A stretch of DNA of 24,232 nt, taken from positions 1-24,232 of the forward strand of contig JBKHHW010000035.1 in the NCBI GenBank assembly GCA_046538945.1. The letters are read 5' to 3'. The stretch is from JAEZKC01 sp046538945. Lineage in GTDB: Bacteria; Fibrobacterota; Chitinivibrionia; Chitinivibrionales; Chitinispirillaceae. This document shows positions 1 to 7,069 of the stretch, piece after piece; the stretch's first letter is position 1, and each line of letters begins with the position of its first letter. Under the pieces are notes generated by a model. It saw only the letters and a list, made by a program, of their open reading frames with translations. It did no database searches and was not told where the DNA came from. The position numbers and the translations under genes are program-made.

Positions 1-60
1 ATTCTCTCGTCTCCAATTCTCTCGTCTCCAATTCTCTCGTCTCCAATTCTCTCGTCTCCC
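1..60. repeat. 15-bp tandem repeat, four copies
   Basis: Four head-to-tail copies of ATTCTCTCGTCTCCA; only the last base of the fourth copy differs (C instead of A). The array begins at the window edge, so it may continue upstream. The plus strand is almost purely pyrimidine here and stays pyrimidine-rich to about position 105. The array lies just upstream of the GtrA-family gene. Its function is unknown. Confidence 0.95.
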
Positions 61-130
61 ACACCCCTCCCCGGTCCTCTTTTTGCTTCCCCTTCACAAG
101 ACACCCGCAAACCCGAAAAAGAGATCTACA

Positions 131-595
131 ATGATAAAACAAGCCATTCCTCCCTATATGCCCTCCATAAAGATCCGCGGGGAGTTCCTCCGCTTTCTGA
201 CCATAGGAACTCTGGCATTCGCGGTAGACTACGGAGTCTTTGCACTCGCAGTACGCTACATGAATTCGGATTCAGGATATCTGTTAAGGCATTCTCTCAG
301 CAGCGGGCTGGGTTTCATGTTGAGTTTCACACTCAACAGAATATGGGTGTTCAGATCAAAGGAAAAACTTCTCTTTCAGCTGCTCAAATACTCTTTTCTG
401 TTCGGAGTGAATCTAGCTCTCTCAAACGCGCTTCTCTACATGCTCATTCACACTCTGGAAATTAACCCCCACCTGTCAAAGCTGGGAGTTGTCCTATTCA
501 TCACGGTCTGGAATTTCGTAATCTATAAGGTAATCGTCTACAACGACACCCTCCTGACCCGGGTTCTATCGCGTCTTTCTGTCCGGAACAGCTGA
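131..595 (+). CDS. GtrA-family membrane protein
   Basis: The product is a small (154 aa) polytopic inner-membrane protein of the GtrA family. Family members are thought to flip or help flip polyprenyl-linked sugars for surface polysaccharide or O-antigen modification. About four hydrophobic helices are visible (roughly residues 22-42, 53-74, 85-106 and 115-136). The family-typical pattern FLRFLTIGT is followed by a Asn-Arg-x-Trp-x-Phe element (NRIWVF) after helix 2. I chose the ATG at 131 because homology begins just after it; an in-frame upstream start at 83 would add 17 residues inside pyrimidine-rich leader sequence. No strong Shine-Dalgarno is seen. The gene converges on, and its last 30 bases overlap, a family 2 glycosyltransferase gene, the usual functional partner of GtrA proteins. 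The family call is firm; the transported substrate is unknown. Confidence 0.85.
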   Translation: MIKQAIPPYMPSIKIRGEFLRFLTIGTLAFAVDYGVFALAVRYMNSDSGYLLRHSLSSGLGFMLSFTLNRIWVFRSKEKLLFQLLKYSFLFGVNLALSNALLYMLIHTLEINPHLSKLGVVLFITVWNFVIYKVIVYNDTLLTRVLSRLSVRNS

Positions 596-1663
596 TGACG
601 AACTGATATCCTTTCTGAACCCGCCATATTCACCCAGCATTTCACTTTTGCCAAAAGTGCCGAAATCATGCTCTTCGTCGGCATGTTCCGTCTTAATCAC
701 CCTCAGGGGAGAAACTGCCCTGTCCAGACACAAAGGGATTCGCGGCACCATGCTTATATCCTCGCCCAGAAACGCCAGTATAAACTGAATCCCCAGAGCA
801 ATGGGCAGTGCTGAAAGCATGACTGTCCCCGCAGAAGCGACGATACCCGAATTAACACTATCAAACCAGTGAAAAGCACCGATCGTTACACCAGCTAACA
901 GGAGCAGAATCCCGAACACCAGTTCGAGAGATCCGAGAGTGAAATTCCGGATAAAATAGCTGTAGAAAACGCGCTTTAGGAAGTTGGTGCAGTGATGAGC
1001 CAGGAACTCACCCGCGATTTTGTTTATCTTCAGACTGCTGACCTCACCCTGATACACAGATCTCATCGGCACATCCTTCACAACCGCCCTGACAATGCTG
1101 AGCTGAAACAGCATGTCGGATTCAAAAAAATATCTTTTGGACACTTTATCAAGTGGAAGATCGGCGGCCACCGAGGCATGGATGGCGGTATAACCGTTTG
1201 TCGGATCGAAGATATTCCAGTACCCGGTAGAGAACTTGTTGAGAAAGGAAAGCATGGCATTTCCCATTTTTCGCATAAAAGGCATTCCCCGCAGAAACTC
1301 CATAAGATAAAAACGGTCACCTTTGGTGTAATCGGCCTGTCTCTCAGCCAGGGGACGTATCAGAGTGGGAATAAACGCCGGGTCCATCTGCCCGTCTCCG
1401 TCGATTTTGACTATTATGTCCGCCCCATTCTTCAGGGCCGCTTTGTAGCCGGAGATGACCGCACCCCCTACCCCCTGGTTCTGTGAGTGATAAATGACCT
1501 TTACCCTGGGATCGGTACAGTTCTGCTGGATGAAAGCGCCCGAATTCTCCGGACAGGCATCATCGACACAATAAATACTGCTCACCTCTCTGCCCACCTT
1601 CTCCAAAACATCCAACACATACTGCTTAACCCTGTAGCAGGGAATCACTACCGCTATGTTCAT
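566..1663 (-). CDS. Family 2 glycosyltransferase, membrane-anchored (DPM1/GtrB-like)
   Basis: A GT-A fold glycosyltransferase of 365 aa, likely transferring a sugar from a nucleotide donor to a polyprenyl phosphate on the cytoplasmic face. Visible motifs are the N-terminal VVIPCYR strand, an Asp-Asp pair (YCVDDACPENSG, residues 31-42), the metal-binding DGD in VKIDGDGQMDP (about 86-95), and KRYFFESDMLFQL (176-188), typical of dolichyl-phosphate-mannose-synthase-like enzymes. Two C-terminal membrane helices lie at about 242-265 and 274-299, followed by a charged tail of about 60 residues. The start at 1663 is preceded by GAGGG at good spacing; a 14-residue N-terminal extension is possible but lacks this site. 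The gene's 3' end overlaps the opposing GtrA gene. Together they suggest polyprenyl-sugar synthesis and flipping, which is inference from family knowledge. Confidence 0.9.
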   Translation of the reverse strand: MNIAVVIPCYRVKQYVLDVLEKVGREVSSIYCVDDACPENSGAFIQQNCTDPRVKVIYHSQNQGVGGAVISGYKAALKNGADIIVKIDGDGQMDPAFIPTLIRPLAERQADYTKGDRFYLMEFLRGMPFMRKMGNAMLSFLNKFSTGYWNIFDPTNGYTAIHASVAADLPLDKVSKRYFFESDMLFQLSIVRAVVKDVPMRSVYQGEVSSLKINKIAGEFLAHHCTNFLKRVFYSYFIRNFTLGSLELVFGILLLLAGVTIGAFHWFDSVNSGIVASAGTVMLSALPIALGIQFILAFLGEDISMVPRIPLCLDRAVSPLRVIKTEHADEEHDFGTFGKSEMLGEYGGFRKDISSSSAVPDRKTR

Positions 1664-1861
1664 ATCGCCCTCTTGCAGTCTGAAGCTCTTACTGTAACGA
1701 TTCACTCTGTGCTCTGCAGATCTATGCTACAGCAAAAATCATTACCATTGTCAGACTGAAGAAAAACGCTTTTTTCCGAATTTTACTCTCGGCGGAATTC
1801 TTCAGAAGCGGTGTACAGTAAACAGGAGAATTCAGCGGTGAATTGAATAGCTCAATCTACG

Positions 1862-1902
1862 AAAAAAAATTCCGGAGGTGAACGGGAATTCATCTCCGGA
1901 AT
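1862..1902 (-). terminator. Rho-independent terminator of the LRR gene
   Basis: On the minus strand a perfect 9-bp stem (ATTCCGGAG / CTCCGGAAT) is extended by an inner 4-bp TGAA/TTCA stem across one mismatch, and is followed directly by eight Ts. It lies 37 bases past the stop codon of the leucine-rich-repeat gene and separates that gene from the glycosyltransferase gene downstream. Confidence 0.9.
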
Positions 1903-1938
1903 CAGATCTGAGACCGGTAAGGAGGCTACAGTCATTCC

Positions 1939-2685
1939 TTATTCCATAGGACACTTCTGAAAAGCTTTGTACCGTTTGTCTTTGGACACAAGCCACTTTT
2001 CCACTTTCGGATCAAGATCACAAATCTTGTTCAGATGAACGCCCACATACTTCAGATTGGGCATTTTGGTCATGAATTCAGGTAATGTGGTCAGCCTGTT
2101 GTCTTTGAGATAAATTTCCTTAAGGGACTCGAGCTTGGAAATGCATTCCGGCAGAGTGGTGAACCTGTTTCCCCACATCTGGAGCAGTTCAAGGCTTGTC
2201 AGCTGACCGAACTCTTCGGGCAGATCGCTCAACTCGCAGTAACGGATATCCAGTTTCAGCAGCTTTGAAAGATTGCCGACAGAGGCAGGCAGCTCTCCCA
2301 GAGGATTGCTTCCCAGGTTAAGTTCCCTCAGTTCGGTGAGGTTGCCGATCTCCTCGGGCAGCGATCTGATCATATTGTCCTGAATCTGAAGATTCATGAG
2401 TGCGGTGAGCTTGAAGACGCCCATGGGGAATTGGGAAAGGCCATCCTGGGATACATCACGGTTGGAGAGGTCAAGAACGGTCACGCGGCCGTCCTCAAAG
2501 GTAGCCACATCATCCACCGTCATCGTTTTCAGCCCGCTTTCATCCAGAATCGAACGCACCAGGACGCGTTCATCCACAGGCGCAGCACTCTGTTCGACAG
2601 TTGAGGAATCCAGCTCAGGGGACTCACTCTCCTGCGCGCTCACAGCAAAAACCAGCAAACCGATCAGCAAAAAGAATCTCTTCAT
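1939..2685 (-). CDS. Exported leucine-rich-repeat protein
   Basis: A 248-aa protein with a signal peptide (residues 1-17, cleavage after AVSA) and no lipobox cysteine, so it is probably periplasmic or secreted. An acidic low-complexity linker (about 18-40) is followed by a helical segment and about six leucine-rich repeats of 23 residues (about 68-222), with the pattern LxxLxLxxNxLxxLPxxIxxL typical of bacterial and plant-type LRRs. A short C-terminal cap carries two cysteines (about 222 and 245) that could pair. The start at 2685 has GGGAGG six bases upstream; the ATG nine codons earlier lacks one and would put charged residues before the signal peptide. It looks monocistronic, ending at a strong terminator. 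Such proteins usually mediate protein-protein binding; the partner is unknown. Confidence 0.85.
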   Translation of the reverse strand: MKRFFLLIGLLVFAVSAQESESPELDSSTVEQSAAPVDERVLVRSILDESGLKTMTVDDVATFEDGRVTVLDLSNRDVSQDGLSQFPMGVFKLTALMNLQIQDNMIRSLPEEIGNLTELRELNLGSNPLGELPASVGNLSKLLKLDIRYCELSDLPEEFGQLTSLELLQMWGNRFTTLPECISKLESLKEIYLKDNRLTTLPEFMTKMPNLKYVGVHLNKICDLDPKVEKWLVSKDKRYKAFQKCPME

Positions 2686-2789
2686 AACGGTCCTCCCTTC
2701 TCTCCCTTTCATGTTACAATTTGAGGATAGAAAAAAACAAAAGCGTTCAAGGTTCAGGTGTTACTGGGTTCAGCATTGATTAAGAAATT

Positions 2790-2835
2790 TGATCTGAGCG
2801 GAATTTTGCTGATCGAGCTCTCAGATCAGCGCTGA
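2790..2835. promoter_or_regulatory. Overlapping, mutually exclusive inverted repeats upstream of purC
   Basis: TGATCTGAG (2790-2798) pairs perfectly with CTCAGATCA (2820-2828), with a 21-base loop. Inside it, GCTGATC (2808-2814) pairs perfectly with GATCAGC (2824-2830), sharing the same right arm. The right arm also forms part of the palindrome TCAGCGCTGA (2826-2835). The repeats are plain; a regulatory role as operator or switching RNA is inference. They could act on either divergent gene. Confidence 0.55.
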
Positions 2836-2946
2836 CCATCAAACGTTCCTTAAATAAATCCTGCCGCTTGCAAATTCAACTGTTGGCACCCCCCATTTCT
2901 GGCCCCTGAACTGATGCTGAAGAGAGGCCGATTAATTATTTTGTCC

Positions 2947-2974
2947 TATTCGGAATGCTTCCGCATTCTGAATA
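2947..2974 (+). promoter_or_regulatory. 12-bp hairpin in the purC leader
   Basis: TATTCGGAATGC and GCATTCTGAATA form a 12-bp stem with one G-U pair and a four-base TTCC loop, ending 43 bases before the purC start codon. No T-run follows, so it is not a terminator. It could stabilise the mRNA, bind a protein, or be a DNA operator. Confidence 0.55.
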
Positions 2975-3017
2975 CAAAGGCGCTGTTATAGGAAAAATCA
3001 GCTATAAAGGAGAAGAA

Positions 3018-3980
3018 ATGGACAAAGAGACAATAGAACGGAATCTGGAAAACTGCCTTGATGACAGTTCATTTCTTAACCTTCCCGGCTTCAAACGGGG
3101 AAAGGTGAGAGACAGTTTCGATCTGGGAGACAAACTGGTTCTCATCACCACGGACCGGCAGAGTGCTTTTGACAGAATACTGGCCCAGGTGCCGTTCAAG
3201 GGCCAGGTGCTCAACCAGGTCAGCGCGTTCTGGTTTGAAAAAACGGCACACATAGTCAAAAATCACGTGGTATCCATTCCCGATCCCAACGTGCTGATCG
3301 CAAAAAAATGCCGCGTTTTCCCGATCGAGTTCGTGGTCAGAGGCTATCTCACCGGTTCCACAGACACATCCGCCTGGACACTTTATTCAAAAGGTGAACG
3401 GAACATCTGCGGGAACAGACTTCCCGAGGGAATGGTGAAGAACCAGAAATTCGAAACGCCGATTCTCACCCCCACCACCAAATCGGAAGCTCACGACGAA
3501 AGCATCTCGGCCGAAGAGATTGTCAGTCGCGGGATCATCGGGGGCGACACCTGGCGAAGACTCGAAGAGATTGCTTTCAGTCTCTTCAACTTCGGAACGG
3601 AACTGGCCTCCCGGAACGGACTCATTCTGGTCGACACCAAATACGAACTTGGCGTGGATGAAGAAGGAGAGATTGTGTTAATTGACGAGATCCACACCCC
3701 CGATTCATCGAGGTACTGGATAAAGGAGAGTTTCGAGAAGAGAATGCACAAAGGGCTGGAACCGGAGAACATCGACAAGGAATTTCTGAGACTCTGGTTC
3801 AGAGAGCATTGCGATCCGTACAAAGACGAAAAGCTGCCCGAAGCGCCCAGGGAGCTTGTAACCGAACTGTCCTCAAGGTACATACGGCTCTATGAGATGA
3901 TCACCGGACAGACGTTCCAAACGGACGAGAGTATGCCCGTAAAGGAACGGATCAGGAAGAATTTGAGCAGTCTTTTATGA
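3018..3980 (+). CDS. purC: Phosphoribosylaminoimidazole-succinocarboxamide synthase (SAICAR synthetase)
   Basis: The enzyme joins CAIR and aspartate using ATP in de novo purine synthesis, in the cytoplasm. The 320-aa protein is of the longer, yeast Ade1-like form rather than the short (~240 aa) form. Family motifs are clear: GKVRD near the N-terminus (28-32), TDRQSAFD (45-52), VVRGYLTGS (107-114), ETPILTPTTKSEAHD (146-160), DTKYELG (206-212) and DEIHTPDSSRYW (223-234). The start at 3018 has AGGAG five to eight bases upstream; an in-frame ATG at 2955 falls inside a hairpin and adds no conserved sequence. The gene stands alone, without other pur genes. Its 3' end overlaps the opposing DUF2752 gene by six bases. 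Structured DNA upstream may regulate it. Confidence 0.96.
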   Translation: MDKETIERNLENCLDDSSFLNLPGFKRGKVRDSFDLGDKLVLITTDRQSAFDRILAQVPFKGQVLNQVSAFWFEKTAHIVKNHVVSIPDPNVLIAKKCRVFPIEFVVRGYLTGSTDTSAWTLYSKGERNICGNRLPEGMVKNQKFETPILTPTTKSEAHDESISAEEIVSRGIIGGDTWRRLEEIAFSLFNFGTELASRNGLILVDTKYELGVDEEGEIVLIDEIHTPDSSRYWIKESFEKRMHKGLEPENIDKEFLRLWFREHCDPYKDEKLPEAPRELVTELSSRYIRLYEMITGQTFQTDESMPVKERIRKNLSSLL

Positions 3981-4289
3981 GGATCTGTTTTTCAGGATCA
4001 GCAGAGCTTTTCTGAACGAGAAAAGTGCGTTCAGGAGCAAAGCCGAGAAGATGAGAATGAAAAACGCGTTCTGGAAGAAGCCTGTTCTGATGAAATGAAC
4101 GTAGGAAGCGGTCAGGCCACATCCGGGACACCAGCCGAGAATTTTCTGAACCGGGCACTGCCAAAGAGCGGAACCGTTCCCGAAAGCTCTCTGGGCAGCA
4201 TAGGCTGTCCAGAGCAGAAAAGGAAGATTATAGCCAACAACTACATTCAGAAGTTTACGACTGACGGTCGAGCTCGTTTCCGTCCGCAT
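3975..4289 (-). CDS. DUF2752 small membrane protein
   Basis: About 104 aa, matching the DUF2752 family by the CPVQKILGWCPGCGLTAS segment, whose Cys-Pro-x-Cys-Gly-Leu-Thr core is diagnostic. Two hydrophobic helices flank it: one before (VVVGYNLPFLLWTAYAAQ) and one after (AFFILIFSALLLNALF). The function of the family is unknown; the cysteines suggest metal binding or redox activity. The start is uncertain: ATG at 4289, or TTG at 4310 giving 111 aa. Both lie within the upstream TM2 gene, and neither has a well-spaced ribosome site, so translation is probably coupled to TM2. The stop overlaps the end of purC on the other strand. Confidence 0.8.
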   Translation of the reverse strand: MRTETSSTVSRKLLNVVVGYNLPFLLWTAYAAQRAFGNGSALWQCPVQKILGWCPGCGLTASYVHFIRTGFFQNAFFILIFSALLLNALFSFRKALLILKNRSS

Positions 4290-4470
4290 CCTTGAGATTA
4301 CCGGTGACAATCAGAATGAAATCTATAATGGCCCAGATACCGCATCCGCCCAGTGTCAGAAGTTTCACAATTCCAAGTCCGGTATATCCCAGGTAGAACC
4401 GATCGACACCGAGGCCGCCCAGAAAAAAGGAAAGAAGAACGGCTGTCACAAAGCTGCGTTTCTGCTGCAT
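4255..4470 (-). CDS. TM2-domain membrane protein
   Basis: A 71-aa protein that is almost entirely a TM2 domain: two transmembrane helices (about 5-25 and 30-52) joined by the short GVDRFYLGYTGLG turn, with the family-typical DRFYLG and the Gly-Gly-x-Gly-x-Trp element (GGCGIWAIIDF). Its role is unknown; TM2 proteins occur widely and are often found next to DUF2752 genes. The start at 4470 has AGGAGG nine bases upstream; an upstream in-frame start at 4506 lies before this site. It is the first gene behind a near-consensus promoter and overlaps DUF2752 downstream. Confidence 0.88.
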   Translation of the reverse strand: MQQKRSFVTAVLLSFFLGGLGVDRFYLGYTGLGIVKLLTLGGCGIWAIIDFILIVTGNLKDADGNELDRQS

Positions 4471-4516
4471 AGAGAAAACCTCCTGAATAAAGACGAAAGT
4501 GCACAAGTATTACCAA

Positions 4517-4544
4517 ATTATAATATATTGGCCGCAACAGTCAA
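4517..4544 (-). promoter_or_regulatory. Sigma-70-type promoter for TM2-DUF2752
   Basis: On the minus strand TTGACT (4539-4544) is separated by 16 bases from a perfect TATAAT (4517-4522). Transcription would start near 4510, giving a leader of about 40 bases before the TM2 start codon. It is the best promoter match in the window. Confidence 0.8.
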
Positions 4545-4578
4545 TAGGAAACCCGCATTTTCCCGAAATATGAGCTTA

Positions 4579-5745
4579 TCACACCACCGGAGAAGGCATA
4601 AACAGCTGCACGAAAGTGCGTTCGGCAAATATATCGGTCATTCCCGCAATGTAATCAGTCACGATCCTCCATGAAGGAGTTCGCTCATTATAGTTTGTAT
4701 TCTTGATGAAGTGGAAGAAGGTGGACAAAATCGGAGCATCACGCGTGACCACATTAACAAAAGAAAGGTCCCGTCCGAAATCGGATCTAAAAAAAATCTT
4801 GTCGATCTCATGGTACAGAAGCTCGATCATATTGACCGCCTTCTTGCTCTTGCGTTCCACCTCGGGATGCTTGTAAATGTGGACGTAGTTGAACTCCTTG
4901 AGCTCTTTCATCAGTTCGAAAACCTCAGTGCTCATCTCAACGGCATCCTTGCCGGCACTGTTTGCAATCGTATCATTGACAAAATTTCCGATGATCTTTC
5001 CGTTTTCGGTTCCCAGATTCTTCGCTATGCTGGAAGGGATGTCCTCTTTGCGGATCAGCTTTGCCTTTATGGCGTCTTCCAGGTCTCTCCCCAGATATGC
5101 TATCCGGTCAACCAGACGCACAAGACACCCTTCGAGTGTTGAAGGAAGGCAGACTCTGTCGTTTAATCTTTCGAGCTCCAGAAGGTTTCTGCTACGGTCA
5201 GGAGCAACGATCTGGTCGAAATGCTCCCCGCAATGGGTTATGATTCCATCCCGGACCTCGTAGGTAAGATTCAGGCCATCACCGTAATTGGTCAACTTGT
5301 CCACCACTCTCAGACCGTGTATCTCGTGCATGAATCCGCCCTCGACTCCCTTGTCCCGCAGAATCCGGTCCAGAACACGCTCTCCGGCATGACCGAACGG
5401 AGGATGACCCAGGTCGTGCCCCTTTGCTATGGCGTTGATCAGATCGATATTGAGGTTAAGACAGCGGCCTATCACAGAAGCGATGCTTGAAACGTGAAGG
5501 ACGTGCTCCATTCTGGTGCAAATATGATCATTATTGGGAGACAGAAAGACCTGGGTTTTGTGCTTCAGTCTCCTGAACGGCGGAGAGTGAAGAATACGGG
5601 TTTCGTCGCGTGCAAACTCAAGACGGAAAGGGTCCCTTTTTATGGGACTGCGCCTCCCCAGCGATTCACTGCTCTTTTTGGCAAATGGGCTGAGTTTCTC
5701 TTCATCTTCCAGCAGAAATTGTCGTATATCGAATTCAATTTTCAT
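4579..5745 (-). CDS. dGTPase-like HD-domain deoxynucleoside triphosphate triphosphohydrolase
   Basis: A cytoplasmic HD-superfamily enzyme of 388 aa that hydrolyses dGTP or other dNTPs to the deoxynucleoside and triphosphate. The metal site residues are present: H81 in RMEHVLHV, the HD pair H110-D111 in GHDLGHPPFGHAGE, and D213 in LVDRIAYLGRDLEDA. The N-terminal RDETRILHSPPFRRLKHKTQ stretch is typical of bacterial dGTPase-like proteins of this size, which are shorter than E. coli Dgt (about 505 aa). The start codon lies inside the upstream phosphatase gene (11-base overlap) and has no clear ribosome site of its own, so translation is probably coupled. In cells such enzymes balance dNTP pools and can resist phage; the exact substrate cannot be read from sequence. 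Confidence 0.92.
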   Translation of the reverse strand: MKIEFDIRQFLLEDEEKLSPFAKKSSESLGRRSPIKRDPFRLEFARDETRILHSPPFRRLKHKTQVFLSPNNDHICTRMEHVLHVSSIASVIGRCLNLNIDLINAIAKGHDLGHPPFGHAGERVLDRILRDKGVEGGFMHEIHGLRVVDKLTNYGDGLNLTYEVRDGIITHCGEHFDQIVAPDRSRNLLELERLNDRVCLPSTLEGCLVRLVDRIAYLGRDLEDAIKAKLIRKEDIPSSIAKNLGTENGKIIGNFVNDTIANSAGKDAVEMSTEVFELMKELKEFNYVHIYKHPEVERKSKKAVNMIELLYHEIDKIFFRSDFGRDLSFVNVVTRDAPILSTFFHFIKNTNYNERTPSWRIVTDYIAGMTDIFAERTFVQLFMPSPVV

Positions 5746-6199
5746 AGTCGCGTAAGAATTGCTGAATGAAATTTTCCTGTTCTGATGTTTCTATTGCCGG
5801 CCGGACCTTTCTCACAGCAGATATTGCCGACCAGGGTGACAGGGAAAAAAGTTTTCCGAGAACGCAGGAAAGAACCAGTCCGGTTCTGCCGATTCCCGCA
5901 TGGCAGTGGACACATACCGGCTTCTCACTCTGTATACTGGTCACCAGTTCTTCCACCAGAGAGGCGAATTCATCCGACTTCCGTGGAACGCCGAAATCGG
6001 GAATCGGAAAATAGATCCAGGCCAGTCCCGAGCGGCCGCAGATCTCTTCAACCGGCCCCTGGGGAAGAGTAAGGGACACAAGGGTTCTGACCCCCTGGTC
6101 CGCCAGCCACTCGATGTCGCTCTCTTCTCCGGTGCACTTTGGCATCGATGAACCGGAGAGCTTTGATGGAACAACCCAGGAGAAATTCTTCAGCGACAC
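5735..6199 (-). CDS. Dual-specificity protein phosphatase
   Basis: A 154-aa cytoplasmic protein with the cysteine-phosphatase signature HCHAGIGRTG: catalytic C99 and phosphate-binding R105 in the CX5R loop. D68 in PIPDFGVP is the likely general acid. The size and the single compact domain fit the DSP/CDKN3-like family, which removes phosphate from Tyr, Ser or Thr, or from small molecules such as nucleotides or inositol phosphates. No signal peptide is present. I chose the GTG start at 6199, with AGG about eight bases upstream; the nearest ATG is out of frame and closes after three codons. It overlaps the dGTPase gene downstream, suggesting a shared role in phosphohydrolysis, but the substrate is unknown. 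Confidence 0.87.
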   Translation of the reverse strand: MSLKNFSWVVPSKLSGSSMPKCTGEESDIEWLADQGVRTLVSLTLPQGPVEEICGRSGLAWIYFPIPDFGVPRKSDEFASLVEELVTSIQSEKPVCVHCHAGIGRTGLVLSCVLGKLFSLSPWSAISAVRKVRPAIETSEQENFIQQFLRDYEN

Positions 6200-6368
6200 A
6201 TTTTACCTTTCAGTTTAGGATAAATCAAAACCAGTCATACAAAATAGTACTATTCTTCACCTGTTTTCCATAGCAAATCACTTCGAAACACCCAAAATTG
6301 AGTGTTCTGCATTCAAAGCAGAGAAGACGTACTAATTTCGATTATATGAAACCAGAACATCTCCTGTA

Positions 6369-6398
6369 TTGAAACTTACCCTGCAACTGCTTTATTTT
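6369..6398 (+). promoter_or_regulatory. Possible promoter of the DUF445-Bat operon
   Basis: TTGAAA (6369-6374) and TATTTT (6393-6398) are separated by 18 bases in an AT-rich intergenic stretch, about 50 bases before the DUF445 start. It matches consensus at five and four of six positions, so it is a moderate candidate only. Confidence 0.35.
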
Positions 6399-6451
6399 AT
6401 GTTTCCTTTGAGCTTTTAATAATACAAACACACAAACGTATTCAGAAAACT

Positions 6452-7069
6452 ATGACCAACATTCATTTATACATCATGATACCCTTCATTTCAGCCCTCA
6501 TCGGATGGCTGACTAATTTCATTGCCGTGAAAATGATTTTCCGCCCCAGAAAAGAGGTGCGCGTTCTGGGCCTGTGTTTCATGGGACTCATACCCAAGCG
6601 CAAGGAAGACCTGGCGAACAAAATCGCCGATACGGTGGAGCGGGAGCTGATCTCCTATAATGATATTCGCAAGCTCGCTCAGGATGACGAATTCCACGAC
6701 CGTACCGGAACCTTGATAAGATCCAAAATCGATGAATTCGTTGAGGCCAAAGTCGCCTCTAATCCGCTTCTTTCCATGTTCGTCACTCCGGAAGTCACGG
6801 ATAAATTAACCGATGCACTCATGGAGGAACTGCACAGAAACATCCCCACGATGATCGACAATGTGCTTGATGCATTCGAGGAAAAGGTCGACTTCCGCAA
6901 GATCATAAGAGAAAAAATCAACAATTTCGAACTTGAACGTCTCGAAAAAATCGTTTATGATATCTCCTCCCGTGAACTCAAGTCCATAGAAATAATGGGC
7001 GGAGTTCTGGGGTTCATAGTGGGACTGGTCCAATTAGGCATTCTCCTTATCGGAGCAAATCATGGATAG
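6452..7069 (+). CDS. DUF445 membrane protein, short form
   Basis: A 205-aa protein with the DUF445 signature at its N-terminus: a membrane helix rich in small residues, ISALIGWLTNFIAVKMIFRP (about 13-32), then GLIPKRKEDLANKIADTV. The middle is a long amphipathic helical region. A second membrane helix (about 182-202) ends the protein, so both ends are membrane-anchored. B. subtilis YheB, in the same family, is about twice as long. Family function is unknown; YheB is linked to the forespore or cell envelope. Two starts are possible (6452 and 6476), neither with a clear ribosome site. The stop overlaps the next gene by eight bases, tying this gene to the Bat operon, where I do not know of it as a usual member. 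Confidence 0.85.
   Translation: MTNIHLYIMIPFISALIGWLTNFIAVKMIFRPRKEVRVLGLCFMGLIPKRKEDLANKIADTVERELISYNDIRKLAQDDEFHDRTGTLIRSKIDEFVEAKVASNPLLSMFVTPEVTDKLTDALMEELHRNIPTMIDNVLDAFEEKVDFRKIIREKINNFELERLEKIVYDISSRELKSIEIMGGVLGFIVGLVQLGILLIGANHG

Larger units (their letters stand above)
2686..3017. other. Intergenic region between divergent LRR gene and purC
   Basis: This 332-base stretch holds no gene. It carries overlapping inverted repeats at 2790-2835 and a strong hairpin at 2947-2974, listed separately. On the minus strand, TTGAAC (2745-2750) and TATCCT (2724-2729), 15 bases apart, could be a weak promoter for the LRR gene. I see no convincing sigma-70 promoter for purC. Confidence 0.6.

Noticed and set aside
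992..1486. Plus-strand frame of 164 codons opposite the glycosyltransferase
   Set aside because: It lies wholly antisense to a gene with clear family motifs and has no motif of its own.
2955..3017. Extended N-terminus for purC
   Set aside because: The extension is coded inside a hairpin, is not family-like, and the ATG at 3018 has a proper ribosome site.
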